Assembly: GCF_000424985.1 (NCBI RefSeq)
Contig: NZ_AUKX01000005.1
Span: forward strand, 1 to 64,000
Length of the DNA: 64,000 nucleotides
Direction of reading: 5' to 3'
Source of the DNA: Arenibacter latericius DSM 15913
GTDB taxonomy: Bacteria; Bacteroidota; Bacteroidia; Flavobacteriales; Flavobacteriaceae
A model generated the notes under the pieces. It had not been told where the DNA came from, did not search any database, and saw only the letters and a list, made by a program, of their open reading frames with translations. A program made the translations under genes and the position numbers. This document shows positions 18,202 to 27,098 of the stretch, in pieces (positions within the stretch are counted from its first letter, which is position 1; the number at the start of each line of letters is the position of its first letter).

Positions 18202-18225
18202 GTGTCCCGAAAAATTTCGGGACAC
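18202..18225 (+). other. intergenic stem-loop between SusD and the next gene
   Basis: GTGTCCCGAAA-AA-TTTCGGGACAC is a perfect 11-bp inverted repeat in the 116-bp gap. It is followed by an ACAACAACAACA run and not by T, so it is unlikely to be a simple terminator. An mRNA processing or stability element, or partial attenuation giving more SusCD than downstream proteins, is plausible. Confidence 0.65.
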
Positions 18226-18258
18226 TTAACAACAACAACAACATTAAATTACAAACAG

Positions 18259-19455
18259 ATGAAAAAAATAATAAGCCTCATGTTCATCAGCCTATTTATC
18301 ATGGCTGGTTGCGAAGAAGATTACGAACATTTGCCGTCTACTAAAGATGCTGTTGCGCCTAAGCCAATAGAAAATCTTCAGTACGAACCAATAAACGGTG
18401 GATTTAATATTATATATGATATTCCTTCAGACAAGGATGTACTCTATGTAAAAGCTACCTATACGAATACTAAAGGAGAAACCTCTGAAGTCCGCGCTTC
18501 TGCCTACAAAAACAAACTACAAATCGTAGGGTTTGGAGATACTACAGAAAGAACTATTAATGTTTATGTAGTTGACCGATCTGAGAATATTTCTAAGCCT
18601 GTAACTTTTACAGCTCAGCCATTAGAATCCCCTGTAAATGTTATTAAAGAAACAATGAGCATTACAGCAGATTTTGGTGGGGCTAAGTATCAATGGCTTA
18701 ATGAATTAGAAACTCCTATTTCAATATTACTATTCACAGAGAATGAAGAAGGTGAATGGCAAGAAATAAGAACGGTTTACACTTCACAGGCAGAAACAAG
18801 CACTTCTATAAGAGGATTTGAATCGGTACCTACGAAATTTGCTGCCCTTATCAGAGATAGGTATGACAATACTACAGATACCATTTACCCTGCTACACCG
18901 GATAAGAAATTGACCCCACTATTCGAGGAGCGTTTGGACAAAACAAAGTTTAAAAAAGTTGTTTTTGCTGATGATACCAATTGGGATGCTTGGGAAGGTG
19001 ATTATTATCACTTATTTGATGAAAAAATGGAAACCATTGTTCATACTCAAGGAGATCACCCTTCTCCACAAATCTACTCCATAGATCTTGGCGTTGTAGT
19101 AAAACTTAGTAGGTTTACTTTGCATCAAAGAGCATCTCATGGAACGTCACATGCTTACACTCACGGAAATCCAAAAACGTACACAGTTTACGGAGCTAAG
19201 GAAATACCTGAAGAACCCGATAATTTAGATAACTGGATTTTATTAAGAGAGTGCGAATCAATTAAGCCCTCGGGCTTACCAATAGGTCAAAATACAGATG
19301 AGGATTTAGACCATTTCCTTGCTGGTGACGAATATACTTTCGACGATTCTCACGAAATTAGATATTTCAGACTAGCGGTACACGACACTTGGGATGGTGC
19401 TGGATACGTAAACGCATCACAAATTACCTTCTGGGGAAATATAATTAGCGAATAG
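18259..19455 (+). CDS. surface lipoprotein with DUF4959, DUF5126 and DUF5000 domains
   Basis: This 398-aa lipoprotein (MKKIISLMFISLFIMAGC, Cys18) has the three-domain architecture repeatedly found after SusCD genes: DUF4959 (about 25-125), DUF5126 (about 125-225) and a discoidin-like DUF5000 domain (about 245-398) with DGAGYVNASQITFWG at its end. These proteins are thought to be surface glycan-binding components, by analogy with SusE/SusF. The ATG at 18259 is chosen because it puts the lipoprotein signal at the N-terminus; an upstream ATG at 18190 would add 23 residues encoded partly by the hairpin. ACAG directly precedes the ATG, as in the next gene. Confidence 0.85.
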   Translation: MKKIISLMFISLFIMAGCEEDYEHLPSTKDAVAPKPIENLQYEPINGGFNIIYDIPSDKDVLYVKATYTNTKGETSEVRASAYKNKLQIVGFGDTTERTINVYVVDRSENISKPVTFTAQPLESPVNVIKETMSITADFGGAKYQWLNELETPISILLFTENEEGEWQEIRTVYTSQAETSTSIRGFESVPTKFAALIRDRYDNTTDTIYPATPDKKLTPLFEERLDKTKFKKVVFADDTNWDAWEGDYYHLFDEKMETIVHTQGDHPSPQIYSIDLGVVVKLSRFTLHQRASHGTSHAYTHGNPKTYTVYGAKEIPEEPDNLDNWILLRECESIKPSGLPIGQNTDEDLDHFLAGDEYTFDDSHEIRYFRLAVHDTWDGAGYVNASQITFWGNIISE

Positions 19456-19571
19456 AATGCTTTTAACTGAAATGTGACTTATTTCTCAAATTCTCCACCG
19501 ATTTACATTGGAGTGAAACGATAAGGATGCCACATTTCAATAGAGCGAAAAAATCAAATACATTTAAACAG

Positions 19572-20990
19572 ATGAAAACAATATATAATACCATTAAATT
19601 GTTTCTCCTTTTGGTTTCCGGGGCATTTATATCTTGCCAGGACATGAACGAGGTTCATGAAGAATATATCAAAGACGGAGAAATTATATATACCAACAAG
19701 GTAGATTCCGTTTCTACTTTTGGAGGGGAAAACCGAGTGATGATTAAAGGTTATATCACAGGAGCGTTTAACGTTAGTGAAATATTAGTGACGTGGAACA
19801 AGGGAGAAAACGAACAAGTTTTTCCTTACACCAAATCTGATCAGGACACAGACCCTTTAGAGCTAATAGTTACCGATTTAGAAGAAAATAGCTATGAGTT
19901 TAAAATAGTTAGTAGAGACACAGACGGTAATGTTTCTATACCCGCCACGGGTTTTGGAACTGCCTATGGGGAAAGATACCGAGCTAATTTGGAAGCTAGA
20001 ACAGTTAACCATATAACTTTTGATGGTGAAAACTTAGAAGTGGTAATGGCGATTGGAAGCGAACTCCAAAGAGGAACTGAGTTTAAATATACCAACACTA
20101 ATAATGAGGAGGTAGTTGCAACAATCCTTAGAGAAGAAAACATAATTCTTTTAGAAAATGCTGATATAGACCAGCCTATTACTTACCGTACATTTTATGT
20201 GCCAACGGCAGCTAGGGATGATGTGGAAACAGCAATTGATGAATTTGACTCTGATTGGCTAACACTTACGCTTCCTCAAATTGGAGATATACTTAACAAT
20301 ATAGCTTTTGAATCCGTTTTAGGTGGTCTTAAGATGCAATGGACCAACCCAGATGCTGCAGCATTAGTCTTTACAGTTGAATATACTGTAAATGGCGAAG
20401 TAAAAACTCAAAAAGTTACTTCTTCTGATGTTGAAGGAGAAGCTATTATTTCTGGAATGGATGAAGGGGAGCAGATTGTAAGCGTTAGCGTTGCAGATCC
20501 TTATGGAAACTCTTTTGGACCAAATGATTTTACTGTAACTCCGACAGCTGCTCAAAAGCTAGACAAATCTGGTTGGACTATAGTAGATTTTTCAACTGAG
20601 GAACCTAACGAAGGAGCACCCAATGGATTAGCTACTGCTATCATAGATGATGATTTAAGCACCTTCTGGCATTCCAAATGGGCTGGTGGCACACCTCCCT
20701 ATCCGCATCATATAACGGTAGATATGGGTGCTGAGAAGACTGTAGCAAGTTTTGAGGCTTTCAGAAGACAAGGAAATGGACAAGGACAAACTAAACATCA
20801 GTTCTTAGTGAGTATTGATGGTGAAACTTGGACAGATTTAGGTACGTTCGATATGGATCCTAGCACTAATGACGGGCAAGTATTTGCTTTTAGCGATATT
20901 GCTACTGCCAGATATTTTAAATATGTTGCCTTGGAAGGTCCTAATGCTTATGCCTTCTTGGCTGAAATCAATGTTTATGGTTTAGAGTAG
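19572..20990 (+). CDS. surface lipoprotein with DUF4998 and discoidin (F5/8 type C) domains
   Basis: This 472-aa lipoprotein has the signal FLLLVSGAFISC (Cys23), a DUF4998-like region (about 25-225), an Fn3-like middle part and a C-terminal discoidin/CBM32-like domain (about 335-472) with DLSTFWHSKWAGG, ITVDMGAEK and ARYFKYVALEGPN. Such domains commonly bind galactose or GalNAc-type sugars. The ATG at 19572 (context AAACAGATGAAAA, like the previous gene) is preferred to 19527, which lacks a signal at the N-terminus. It follows the DUF4959 gene by 116 bp, and a terminator lies 31 bp after the stop, closing the SusCD operon. Confidence 0.85.
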   Translation: MKTIYNTIKLFLLLVSGAFISCQDMNEVHEEYIKDGEIIYTNKVDSVSTFGGENRVMIKGYITGAFNVSEILVTWNKGENEQVFPYTKSDQDTDPLELIVTDLEENSYEFKIVSRDTDGNVSIPATGFGTAYGERYRANLEARTVNHITFDGENLEVVMAIGSELQRGTEFKYTNTNNEEVVATILREENIILLENADIDQPITYRTFYVPTAARDDVETAIDEFDSDWLTLTLPQIGDILNNIAFESVLGGLKMQWTNPDAAALVFTVEYTVNGEVKTQKVTSSDVEGEAIISGMDEGEQIVSVSVADPYGNSFGPNDFTVTPTAAQKLDKSGWTIVDFSTEEPNEGAPNGLATAIIDDDLSTFWHSKWAGGTPPYPHHITVDMGAEKTVASFEAFRRQGNGQGQTKHQFLVSIDGETWTDLGTFDMDPSTNDGQVFAFSDIATARYFKYVALEGPNAYAFLAEINVYGLE

Positions 20991-21021
20991 TATATTAATT
21001 ATTAAAATTGATTGAAAAAAT

Positions 21022-21054
21022 GGGGAGGGAATTGTTTCCTCTCCGTTTTTTTTT
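21022..21054 (+). terminator. Rho-independent terminator after the discoidin lipoprotein gene
   Basis: GGAGGGAA-TTG-TTTCCTCTCC forms an imperfect GC-rich stem (one G-U pair and one mismatch), followed by nine T. It is placed right after the gene ending at 20990. Confidence 0.7.
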
Positions 21055-21167
21055 CGCTATTCCACATTAGAAAACGATTCATTAGAAGATTTTAATTCTA
21101 AAAATCTATCTAAAGTTCCATTAGAAACAAGGCTAATGATCTTAGTTTAATTGAAATTCAATTAGCA

Positions 21168-21620
21168 ATGAAAAACATATTTATTTTACTATTACTAGTT
21201 TCTTTATCGGCCCCAATAACGGCACAGATAAAAGAAACTCATATCCCTATCTCCAATACCTTAGTAGGTATCTGGAAACAGACTGGGATAACAAATCCCA
21301 ACACCGGGAAGCTTACAGAAGTACAAACTGGTAATTACAAAGTAATGAACCCAGATGGCACCTATTATACATTTATAACCTGGGGTACTGGGAATCCAAC
21401 AAACGATACTACCATTGCACAGTATGGGAATTATGAAATTACTTCTGAAAATCTTATTGCAGAGGAAATAGTTGGACATACTATGGACCCTAGATTAAAT
21501 GGAAAAAACAGCACCATAAAATTCGAGTTGGTGGACAGTAATACATTACTGATGTCTTGGAGTCCAAATGATATTGATTGGATAGATGAAAAATGGACAC
21601 GGTTACCATTGTCACTTTAA
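21168..21620 (+). CDS. secreted lipocalin-like protein (DUF4488-like)
   Basis: This 150-aa protein has a signal peptide ending at APITAQ (about residue 20), then a small beta-barrel-like domain. LVGIWKQTG near the start and DEKWTRL at the end are typical of Bacteroidota lipocalin-like/DUF4488 proteins. TGNYKVMNPDGTYYTF and YGNYEITSENLI suggest consecutive strands. No catalytic residues are recognised. It begins the segment 21168-26868 and is followed after 32 bp by the large T9SS protein, so the two are probably co-transcribed. The family assignment is moderate. Confidence 0.65.
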   Translation: MKNIFILLLLVSLSAPITAQIKETHIPISNTLVGIWKQTGITNPNTGKLTEVQTGNYKVMNPDGTYYTFITWGTGNPTNDTTIAQYGNYEITSENLIAEEIVGHTMDPRLNGKNSTIKFELVDSNTLLMSWSPNDIDWIDEKWTRLPLSL

Positions 21621-21652
21621 TAACCAACCAAACACAAAATATTATACTCAAG

Positions 21653-24600
21653 ATGAATAACCATATTTTAAAGCGTATCACAAAATGGATCCCAATACTA
21701 GCATTCCTTGCTCATATTGGAGAGGCCAAAGCACAATTTCCCATCACCCCCTATGATGAATTGCCCGGTATTATAATTACCTATAAGCCAAATTATCAAG
21801 AATCTTTTCCGGACTGGGCCAAAAAACTGTATCAATACCCTGTTAACTACAAAGAGATAGAAGCTGGCTACAACGCATATAAAGCTACGGATCCCGGCAA
21901 GACACCCATTGAACGGTATTATAAAATTTGGAGACGAGTTGTTGCCAACCATGTGCTCTCTGACGGAACCATTGCCCTACCCGGGAAGAAACAAGCTTCA
22001 TTGGTGAAAAAGGGTGGTACCCTTACCCTAAAAGGAAGCGATACCTCTAATGCAAATTGGAGTTTTCTTGGACCTAGAAATACCTATTGGCTAAACGAAG
22101 CCAATCATCCCGAGATTCCTGAAATAGCACCATGGCAAGTAAACGTGTATTCCGTAGCAGTGGCCAAATCTAACCCTAATATTATTTATGTAGGAACCGA
22201 GACTGGATTTGTTAACAAATCCACGAATAAGGGGCAAAGTTGGACGCTAATGGCTCCGGATTATTTATTTTTATCAGGAGTTACGAGTATAGCAGTACAT
22301 CCCACCAACCATCATATTGTTTACGCGGCTGCTTCAAGACAGGTACATAAGTCATTGGACGGAGGGGAATCCTGGACACCAATTCTTAATACCGAATTAT
22401 CTGTAAACCATATTGTAATTGATGAGACAAATCCGAACAAAATTTTTATTTCATCGGATAAAGGAATTCACCTTAGCACTGATGCAGGCACTACTTGGAA
22501 CCAAAAGGTATCTAAGACAGCTTACGACCTTCAAATAATGCCGGGGAACGCTAACAATATTTTTGCGTTGACTAAAAACGGAACGGGGAATTTTGAAATA
22601 CATTCGTCTTCTGATGGTGGCATTAGTTTCACTAAAATGGACAGCTTTCCAACCGGACTTGTGGATCATTCAGGAGGATTATTGGCCATGTCCGCTGCCA
22701 ACACCAATGTCCTATATAGCACCATGCTTAGTATTGACTCTCCCTTATTGTATAAAGGAATATATAACGCGGGCACTTGGACTTGGACGGAAATCATTGA
22801 ATGTGACACCCCAGCCTTTCCCTACAATAACGGTCAAGGTTATTACGATCTAGTTCTAGAAGTATCGCCTAATAACGAAAATGTATTTATGGTGGGTACT
22901 ACTACCTTATTTAAAACTAACGACGGTGGAAATTCTTTTGATGCCATTGGTGGTTACTTTGGGCGATTTAGCATCCATCCAGATATCCAAGATATCTATT
23001 GGATGCCAGATGATACCGTATATGTTGCCACGGATGGCGGTTTAAGCTTTTCCAACGATGCCTTTGAGACGGATTTCCATCCCTTAATCAATGGAATGGT
23101 TGGGTCTGACATGTGGGGTTTTGATCAGGGATGGAATGAGGATATCGTAGTTGGAGGACGCTACCATAACGGGAATACCGCGATGGCCGACTTTTACGGG
23201 CACAAGGCCCTAAGAATGGGTGGTGCAGAGTCCCCTACAGGATGGGTCTTACAAGGAAAAAGCAGGCATGTAGCTTTTAATGATTTGGGCCAAGGATGGA
23301 TACTTCCCAAAACCGCCGAAGGAGCCCCGGAAGGTAGATTCCACTTTAATAAATACCCAAATATGTTAGAGTATGGGGGTAATAGAGGGAGTTTAGTTCA
23401 TCATCCCAACTACCACGAAATTCTGTATATGGGAGAAGGCAATACGATTTGGGTGAGCAATGATATGGGAGTCAACTTCACAGCCCTTAAAACCTTTACG
23501 GATTTGGTCATGGAAGTAGAAGTGAGCTTTATAAATCCTAAGGTAATGTATGTAGATGTAAGAGGAAATGGCTTATATAGAAGTGAGGATGGCGGACAAA
23601 CTTGGGTGCGAAAACCATCGCTTACAAGCTCCGAATTTGGGGGAAGTGGGATGAACGGCAGAATCAGTATGGTTGTATCCCCGTATGACGAAAATACCAT
23701 ATACGCTACGTATGCCAATGGAACCTGGACCTCCAACAAAGGGAAAGTATTTAAATCTACCGATGGAGGTGATAATTGGGAAGACATTTCGGGTAGTGTG
23801 AATGCCAACACAAAGGTCTTGGTAATCCAACCAAGTTCTACGGGAGAAGAGCTTGTATACCTAGTAACTACCAGAGGATGGGGAGCTCCGTCTAAAATTT
23901 ATTACAGAACCCCATCCATGACAGATTGGGCATTATTTTCTAATAATTTCCCAGATAACTTTAGCGTAAATACAGCCTTGCCCTTTTATAGAGATGCAAA
24001 AATTAGAGTGGCAGGGGGAGCCGGCGTATGGGAAAGTTTCCTTCAAGACCAGGATTTTGAACCCGTTCTTAACCCCTGGGTAGAAAAGGGACTAAGTAAC
24101 TGTATGCTAGATACCCTTAACTTTGATGACCACTCCATGTTAAAACACGAAGGGGCCAGCTGGCAATGGGAAATTACCCCCCAACCTAGTTATATTAGTG
24201 ATCCCAATATCCGAAATCCTAAGGTAGTCTTAGGACAACCAGGGTCCTACGATGTAACGATGACTGTTACCCAAAATGGTAAAGTATATTCCAAGACCAT
24301 TGAAAAAATGGTAACGACTACTACTTGTCCGTCCATTACAGACTGTAGCAATCCTGCTTCCCTCCCTAAGGATGAATGGACCCTCTTATACGTCAACAGC
24401 GAGGAAACCAATCAGGGTGGACATGCCTCCAACGCTTTTGATGGCGACCCCAATACCATATGGCATTCCCGATGGAGCACTGGCACAGATCCCTATCCGC
24501 ATGAATTGCAAATAGATTTAGGCAACTTCTACAGTTTAAGTAGGTTTACCTATCAACCACGTATCCATGGCTCCAATGGTCGAATCAAGGAATATCAGCT

Positions 24601-25678
24601 TTATATCAGTTTGGATAATACCAATTGGGGAGAACCTGTGCACACAGGGGAATGGCCCAACAGCTCTAGTCCGCAGCACATTAATTTTGAAGAACCTATA
24701 AAGGGTCGCTATTTTAGGATCGTTGCTCTTTCCGAGGTTAACAATCAAGCTTTTGCCTCTATAGGAGAGTTAGATTTTATAGGGTGTGTTGCAGATAACT
24801 GCCCTGGCATAGACAACCCCGACCAAGCAGATTTTGATGAAGATGGAATTGGAGATGTTTGTGATGAGGACGATGACAACGATGTTGTATTGGATGAAGA
24901 CGACCATTGCCCCGAAACCCCTCTAGGTGCTATTGTAGATGCAAATGGCTGTACAAAGTTTTCGCTGCCGGCTTCAAATTTTACCGTAGAAGTCTTCGCA
25001 GAAACCTGTAGGAGTAGCGACAATGGAAAGGTAGCTATAAGCGCTAAGACTGTAATGGACTACCAAGTTTCCCTGGAAGGGACGAACTATAATACCACTC
25101 ATAGTTTTTCGGAAACTCTAGAAATTGCAGATCTTAAATCAGGAACCTATAAGCTATGCTTTACAGTAAACGGAGAGCCAGATTTTGAGCGTTGTTACGA
25201 TATTTCCATTAGTCAACCACAGGATATCGCCGTCATGTCATATTACGATCCAAGCACCAAGTCTTTATCATTAAAAATGTACAATGGAACCAGTTACAAG
25301 GTAACCATAAATGACAAGGTATGGGAGACCTCGGAAAACGAGTTGACACTCCCCTTAGAAAACGGGATCAATAAAATTGGCGTGACCACTGAAAAGGATT
25401 GTCAGGGGATATTTGAAAAGCAAATTATGCTAGAGAACCAAATCCTCGTATACCCTAATCCAGTAGAGGACTTCCTCTACTTAAACCTTGGTGAAGACAA
25501 CTCTAATTTAGTGTTGCTAGAAATTTTCGATCAAAGTGGGAAGCTAACATTATCTAGAACCCTTGTAGTGAACAACCGTACTGCACAGCTTGAAGTAGGA
25601 TTTATTTACAGTGGTATTTATGCGGCTCGGTTAACTACCCAGGAGGGAAAACACAACTTTAAAATAATTAAAAAATGA
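21653..25678 (+). CDS. T9SS-exported Asp-box propeller protein with PKD, discoidin and TSP3 domains
   Basis: This 1341-aa secreted protein has a signal peptide (ITKWIPILAFLAHIGEAKA), then a VPS10/sortilin-, GH74- or sialidase-like propeller (about 110-800) with at least eight Asp-box repeats, e.g. SLDGGESWTP, STDAGTTWNQ, SEDGGQTWVR and STDGGDNWED. A PKD-like domain (about 810-890), a discoidin/CBM32-like domain (about 900-1035, NTIWHSRWSTG) and a TSP type-3 calcium repeat (DFDEDGIGDVCDEDDDND) follow. The C-terminus (ILVYPNPVEDFLYLNL...IIKK) is a type A T9SS sorting domain. No sialidase RIP motif was found, so activity is open: hydrolase or glycan-binding adhesin. ATG 21653 gives the signal and avoids overlap with the preceding gene. 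The stop overlaps the next ATG (ATGA). Confidence 0.85.
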   Translation: MNNHILKRITKWIPILAFLAHIGEAKAQFPITPYDELPGIIITYKPNYQESFPDWAKKLYQYPVNYKEIEAGYNAYKATDPGKTPIERYYKIWRRVVANHVLSDGTIALPGKKQASLVKKGGTLTLKGSDTSNANWSFLGPRNTYWLNEANHPEIPEIAPWQVNVYSVAVAKSNPNIIYVGTETGFVNKSTNKGQSWTLMAPDYLFLSGVTSIAVHPTNHHIVYAAASRQVHKSLDGGESWTPILNTELSVNHIVIDETNPNKIFISSDKGIHLSTDAGTTWNQKVSKTAYDLQIMPGNANNIFALTKNGTGNFEIHSSSDGGISFTKMDSFPTGLVDHSGGLLAMSAANTNVLYSTMLSIDSPLLYKGIYNAGTWTWTEIIECDTPAFPYNNGQGYYDLVLEVSPNNENVFMVGTTTLFKTNDGGNSFDAIGGYFGRFSIHPDIQDIYWMPDDTVYVATDGGLSFSNDAFETDFHPLINGMVGSDMWGFDQGWNEDIVVGGRYHNGNTAMADFYGHKALRMGGAESPTGWVLQGKSRHVAFNDLGQGWILPKTAEGAPEGRFHFNKYPNMLEYGGNRGSLVHHPNYHEILYMGEGNTIWVSNDMGVNFTALKTFTDLVMEVEVSFINPKVMYVDVRGNGLYRSEDGGQTWVRKPSLTSSEFGGSGMNGRISMVVSPYDENTIYATYANGTWTSNKGKVFKSTDGGDNWEDISGSVNANTKVLVIQPSSTGEELVYLVTTRGWGAPSKIYYRTPSMTDWALFSNNFPDNFSVNTALPFYRDAKIRVAGGAGVWESFLQDQDFEPVLNPWVEKGLSNCMLDTLNFDDHSMLKHEGASWQWEITPQPSYISDPNIRNPKVVLGQPGSYDVTMTVTQNGKVYSKTIEKMVTTTTCPSITDCSNPASLPKDEWTLLYVNSEETNQGGHASNAFDGDPNTIWHSRWSTGTDPYPHELQIDLGNFYSLSRFTYQPRIHGSNGRIKEYQLYISLDNTNWGEPVHTGEWPNSSSPQHINFEEPIKGRYFRIVALSEVNNQAFASIGELDFIGCVADNCPGIDNPDQADFDEDGIGDVCDEDDDNDVVLDEDDHCPETPLGAIVDANGCTKFSLPASNFTVEVFAETCRSSDNGKVAISAKTVMDYQVSLEGTNYNTTHSFSETLEIADLKSGTYKLCFTVNGEPDFERCYDISISQPQDIAVMSYYDPSTKSLSLKMYNGTSYKVTINDKVWETSENELTLPLENGINKIGVTTEKDCQGIFEKQIMLENQILVYPNPVEDFLYLNLGEDNSNLVLLEIFDQSGKLTLSRTLVVNNRTAQLEVGFIYSGIYAARLTTQEGKHNFKIIKK

Positions 25679-26373
25679 AACGTTTTATATTAGCATCATG
25701 TATACTGTTCTCCGTCCTTTCTTGTAGTAAGGGCGGAGACACTCCAAAGGAAGAGGAAAATTTAGATCCTACTGCGGCTAGCCTTGTTTTTCCATTAAAC
25801 AATTCTGAATGTATAGAGGGCGTCATAAAAAGTAAATCTAAAAGTACCGTTACCTTTAAATGGGAAGCTACTCTAAATACAGACGGTTACGAGTTAAAAT
25901 TGAAAAACCTCTCAACAGGGGTTAGCATCGGTTATAACACCTCTAATAGCGAAATCCCCATAGAACTAGAAAGAGGCGTAGCGTATTCTTGGTATGTTAT
26001 ATCCAAAAACAACATTTCTGGAGAAAAAGCGGAAAGTAAGGTTTGGAAATTTTACAACGCCAGTGAGTCCTCATCGTCCTATGCCCCTTTTCCGGCCGAG
26101 GTGGTAGCTCCAGAAATTAATGTAGAGCTTCCTTACTCGGAAAATGGAATTACTTTGGAATGGTCTGCCAGCGACGTAGACAATGATATTAATGCTTATG
26201 ATGTTTATTTTGGTGTTGGTAAAAATCCAAAATTATATAAGGAGAATGTGTCCCTTAATAAGCTAGAAAATGTAGCGGTACAAATGGAAACTATGTACTA
26301 TTGGAAAGTTATTACCATAGATTCTAAAGGGAATACTTCTACCTCCGACCTTTTTCAGTTTAAGGTTAAATAG
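25675..26373 (+). CDS. Fn3-like surface lipoprotein
   Basis: This 232-aa lipoprotein has the signal ILASCILFSVLSC (Cys17) and a charged linker, then two fibronectin type III-like units (about 35-125 and 140-232). In each, a TFKWEA / LEWSASD strand is followed by YSWYVISK / YYWKVITID, the usual Fn3 pattern of Bacteroidota SusE-like proteins. No enzymatic motif is present. It is translationally coupled to the upstream T9SS propeller gene through a 4-bp ATGA overlap, which suggests that the two act together at the cell surface. Confidence 0.75.
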   Translation: MKRFILASCILFSVLSCSKGGDTPKEEENLDPTAASLVFPLNNSECIEGVIKSKSKSTVTFKWEATLNTDGYELKLKNLSTGVSIGYNTSNSEIPIELERGVAYSWYVISKNNISGEKAESKVWKFYNASESSSSYAPFPAEVVAPEINVELPYSENGITLEWSASDVDNDINAYDVYFGVGKNPKLYKENVSLNKLENVAVQMETMYYWKVITIDSKGNTSTSDLFQFKVK

Positions 26374-26427
26374 TTCTTATCAAGTAAAAAACATAAAAAT
26401 AACGAACCTTAAAACCTATTACTTATT

Positions 26428-26868
26428 ATGGAAAAACAACAATCCTTTAACATGAATGTACCCTTTATAGAAGGATATGATGTGTTTTTTGTAAAACTAG
26501 TACTTAGTATCTTCATATTCTGTGCACTCCTTTCAATCATGAATTTTCTGCGAGACAAATTCATCCATAAAACTGCTAATCCTAGAAAAGAAGAATTTAC
26601 CACACTCTTAATCGTTCTCAACAAATTGTTCTACATAGCCGGATTTGGTTTTGTGATAGCAAATATTATTAGTGTACTATTTTCCGAAATAAGACGGAAT
26701 TCAAATTTCCCTAACCTTAGAGTTGGAGGAGAATGGGACTATCTTGTTTTTGGTATTATTCTAATATTTATTGGAATAGCATTAAAATCAAGTAGAAAGG
26801 TGATAAAAAAGGAAAGTTCATTATCTAACAATATAGATGAGACACCCTCACCAACTATAAAAAAGTAG
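26428..26868 (+). CDS. small membrane protein of unknown function
   Basis: This 146-aa protein has three predicted membrane helices: about 21-41 (FFVKLVLSIFIFCALLSIMN), about 60-84 (LLIVLNKLFYIAGFGFVIAN) and about 105-122 (YLVFGIILIFIGIALKS). A lysine-rich C-terminus follows (KVIKKESS...PTIKK), probably cytoplasmic. The family is not recognised. It lies 54 bp after the Fn3 lipoprotein and before a strong hairpin, so it is probably the last gene of that transcript. Its role in the locus is unknown. Confidence 0.65.
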   Translation: MEKQQSFNMNVPFIEGYDVFFVKLVLSIFIFCALLSIMNFLRDKFIHKTANPRKEEFTTLLIVLNKLFYIAGFGFVIANIISVLFSEIRRNSNFPNLRVGGEWDYLVFGIILIFIGIALKSSRKVIKKESSLSNNIDETPSPTIKK

Positions 26869-26929
26869 ACGATTCTAGGGTATTTAATCATCCTCCAGAT
26901 TTAGAGCATTGTACGGTTACAGTAATCAA

Positions 26930-26985
26930 AGTAATAGTTTAAAGAATAATTATACCAATACCTTTAAACTATTACTTCTTTTTAC
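26930..26985 (+). terminator. long hairpin terminator after the small membrane protein gene
   Basis: AGTAATAGTTTAAAG (26930-26944) and CTTTAAACTATTACT (26962-26976) form a perfect 15-bp stem with a 17-base loop, followed by TCTTTTT. The stem is AU-rich but long, consistent with a Bacteroidota terminator. Confidence 0.65.
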
Positions 26986-27098
26986 CGGGAAATCCCTATG
27001 ACTAAACACCCTTAATTTTATCGGATTCACCTATAAAAGAGCTTTAATTAAAACTAGTACACTAAAATACGAATGTTAAATTTTAAAACGAATACAAT

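Noticed and set aside
23410-23811. 133-aa antisense ORF inside the propeller gene
   Set aside because: It lies entirely opposite a well-supported gene with continuous domain structure, and its translation has no recognisable features. Other overlapping ORFs of 60-130 codons were dismissed for the same reason.
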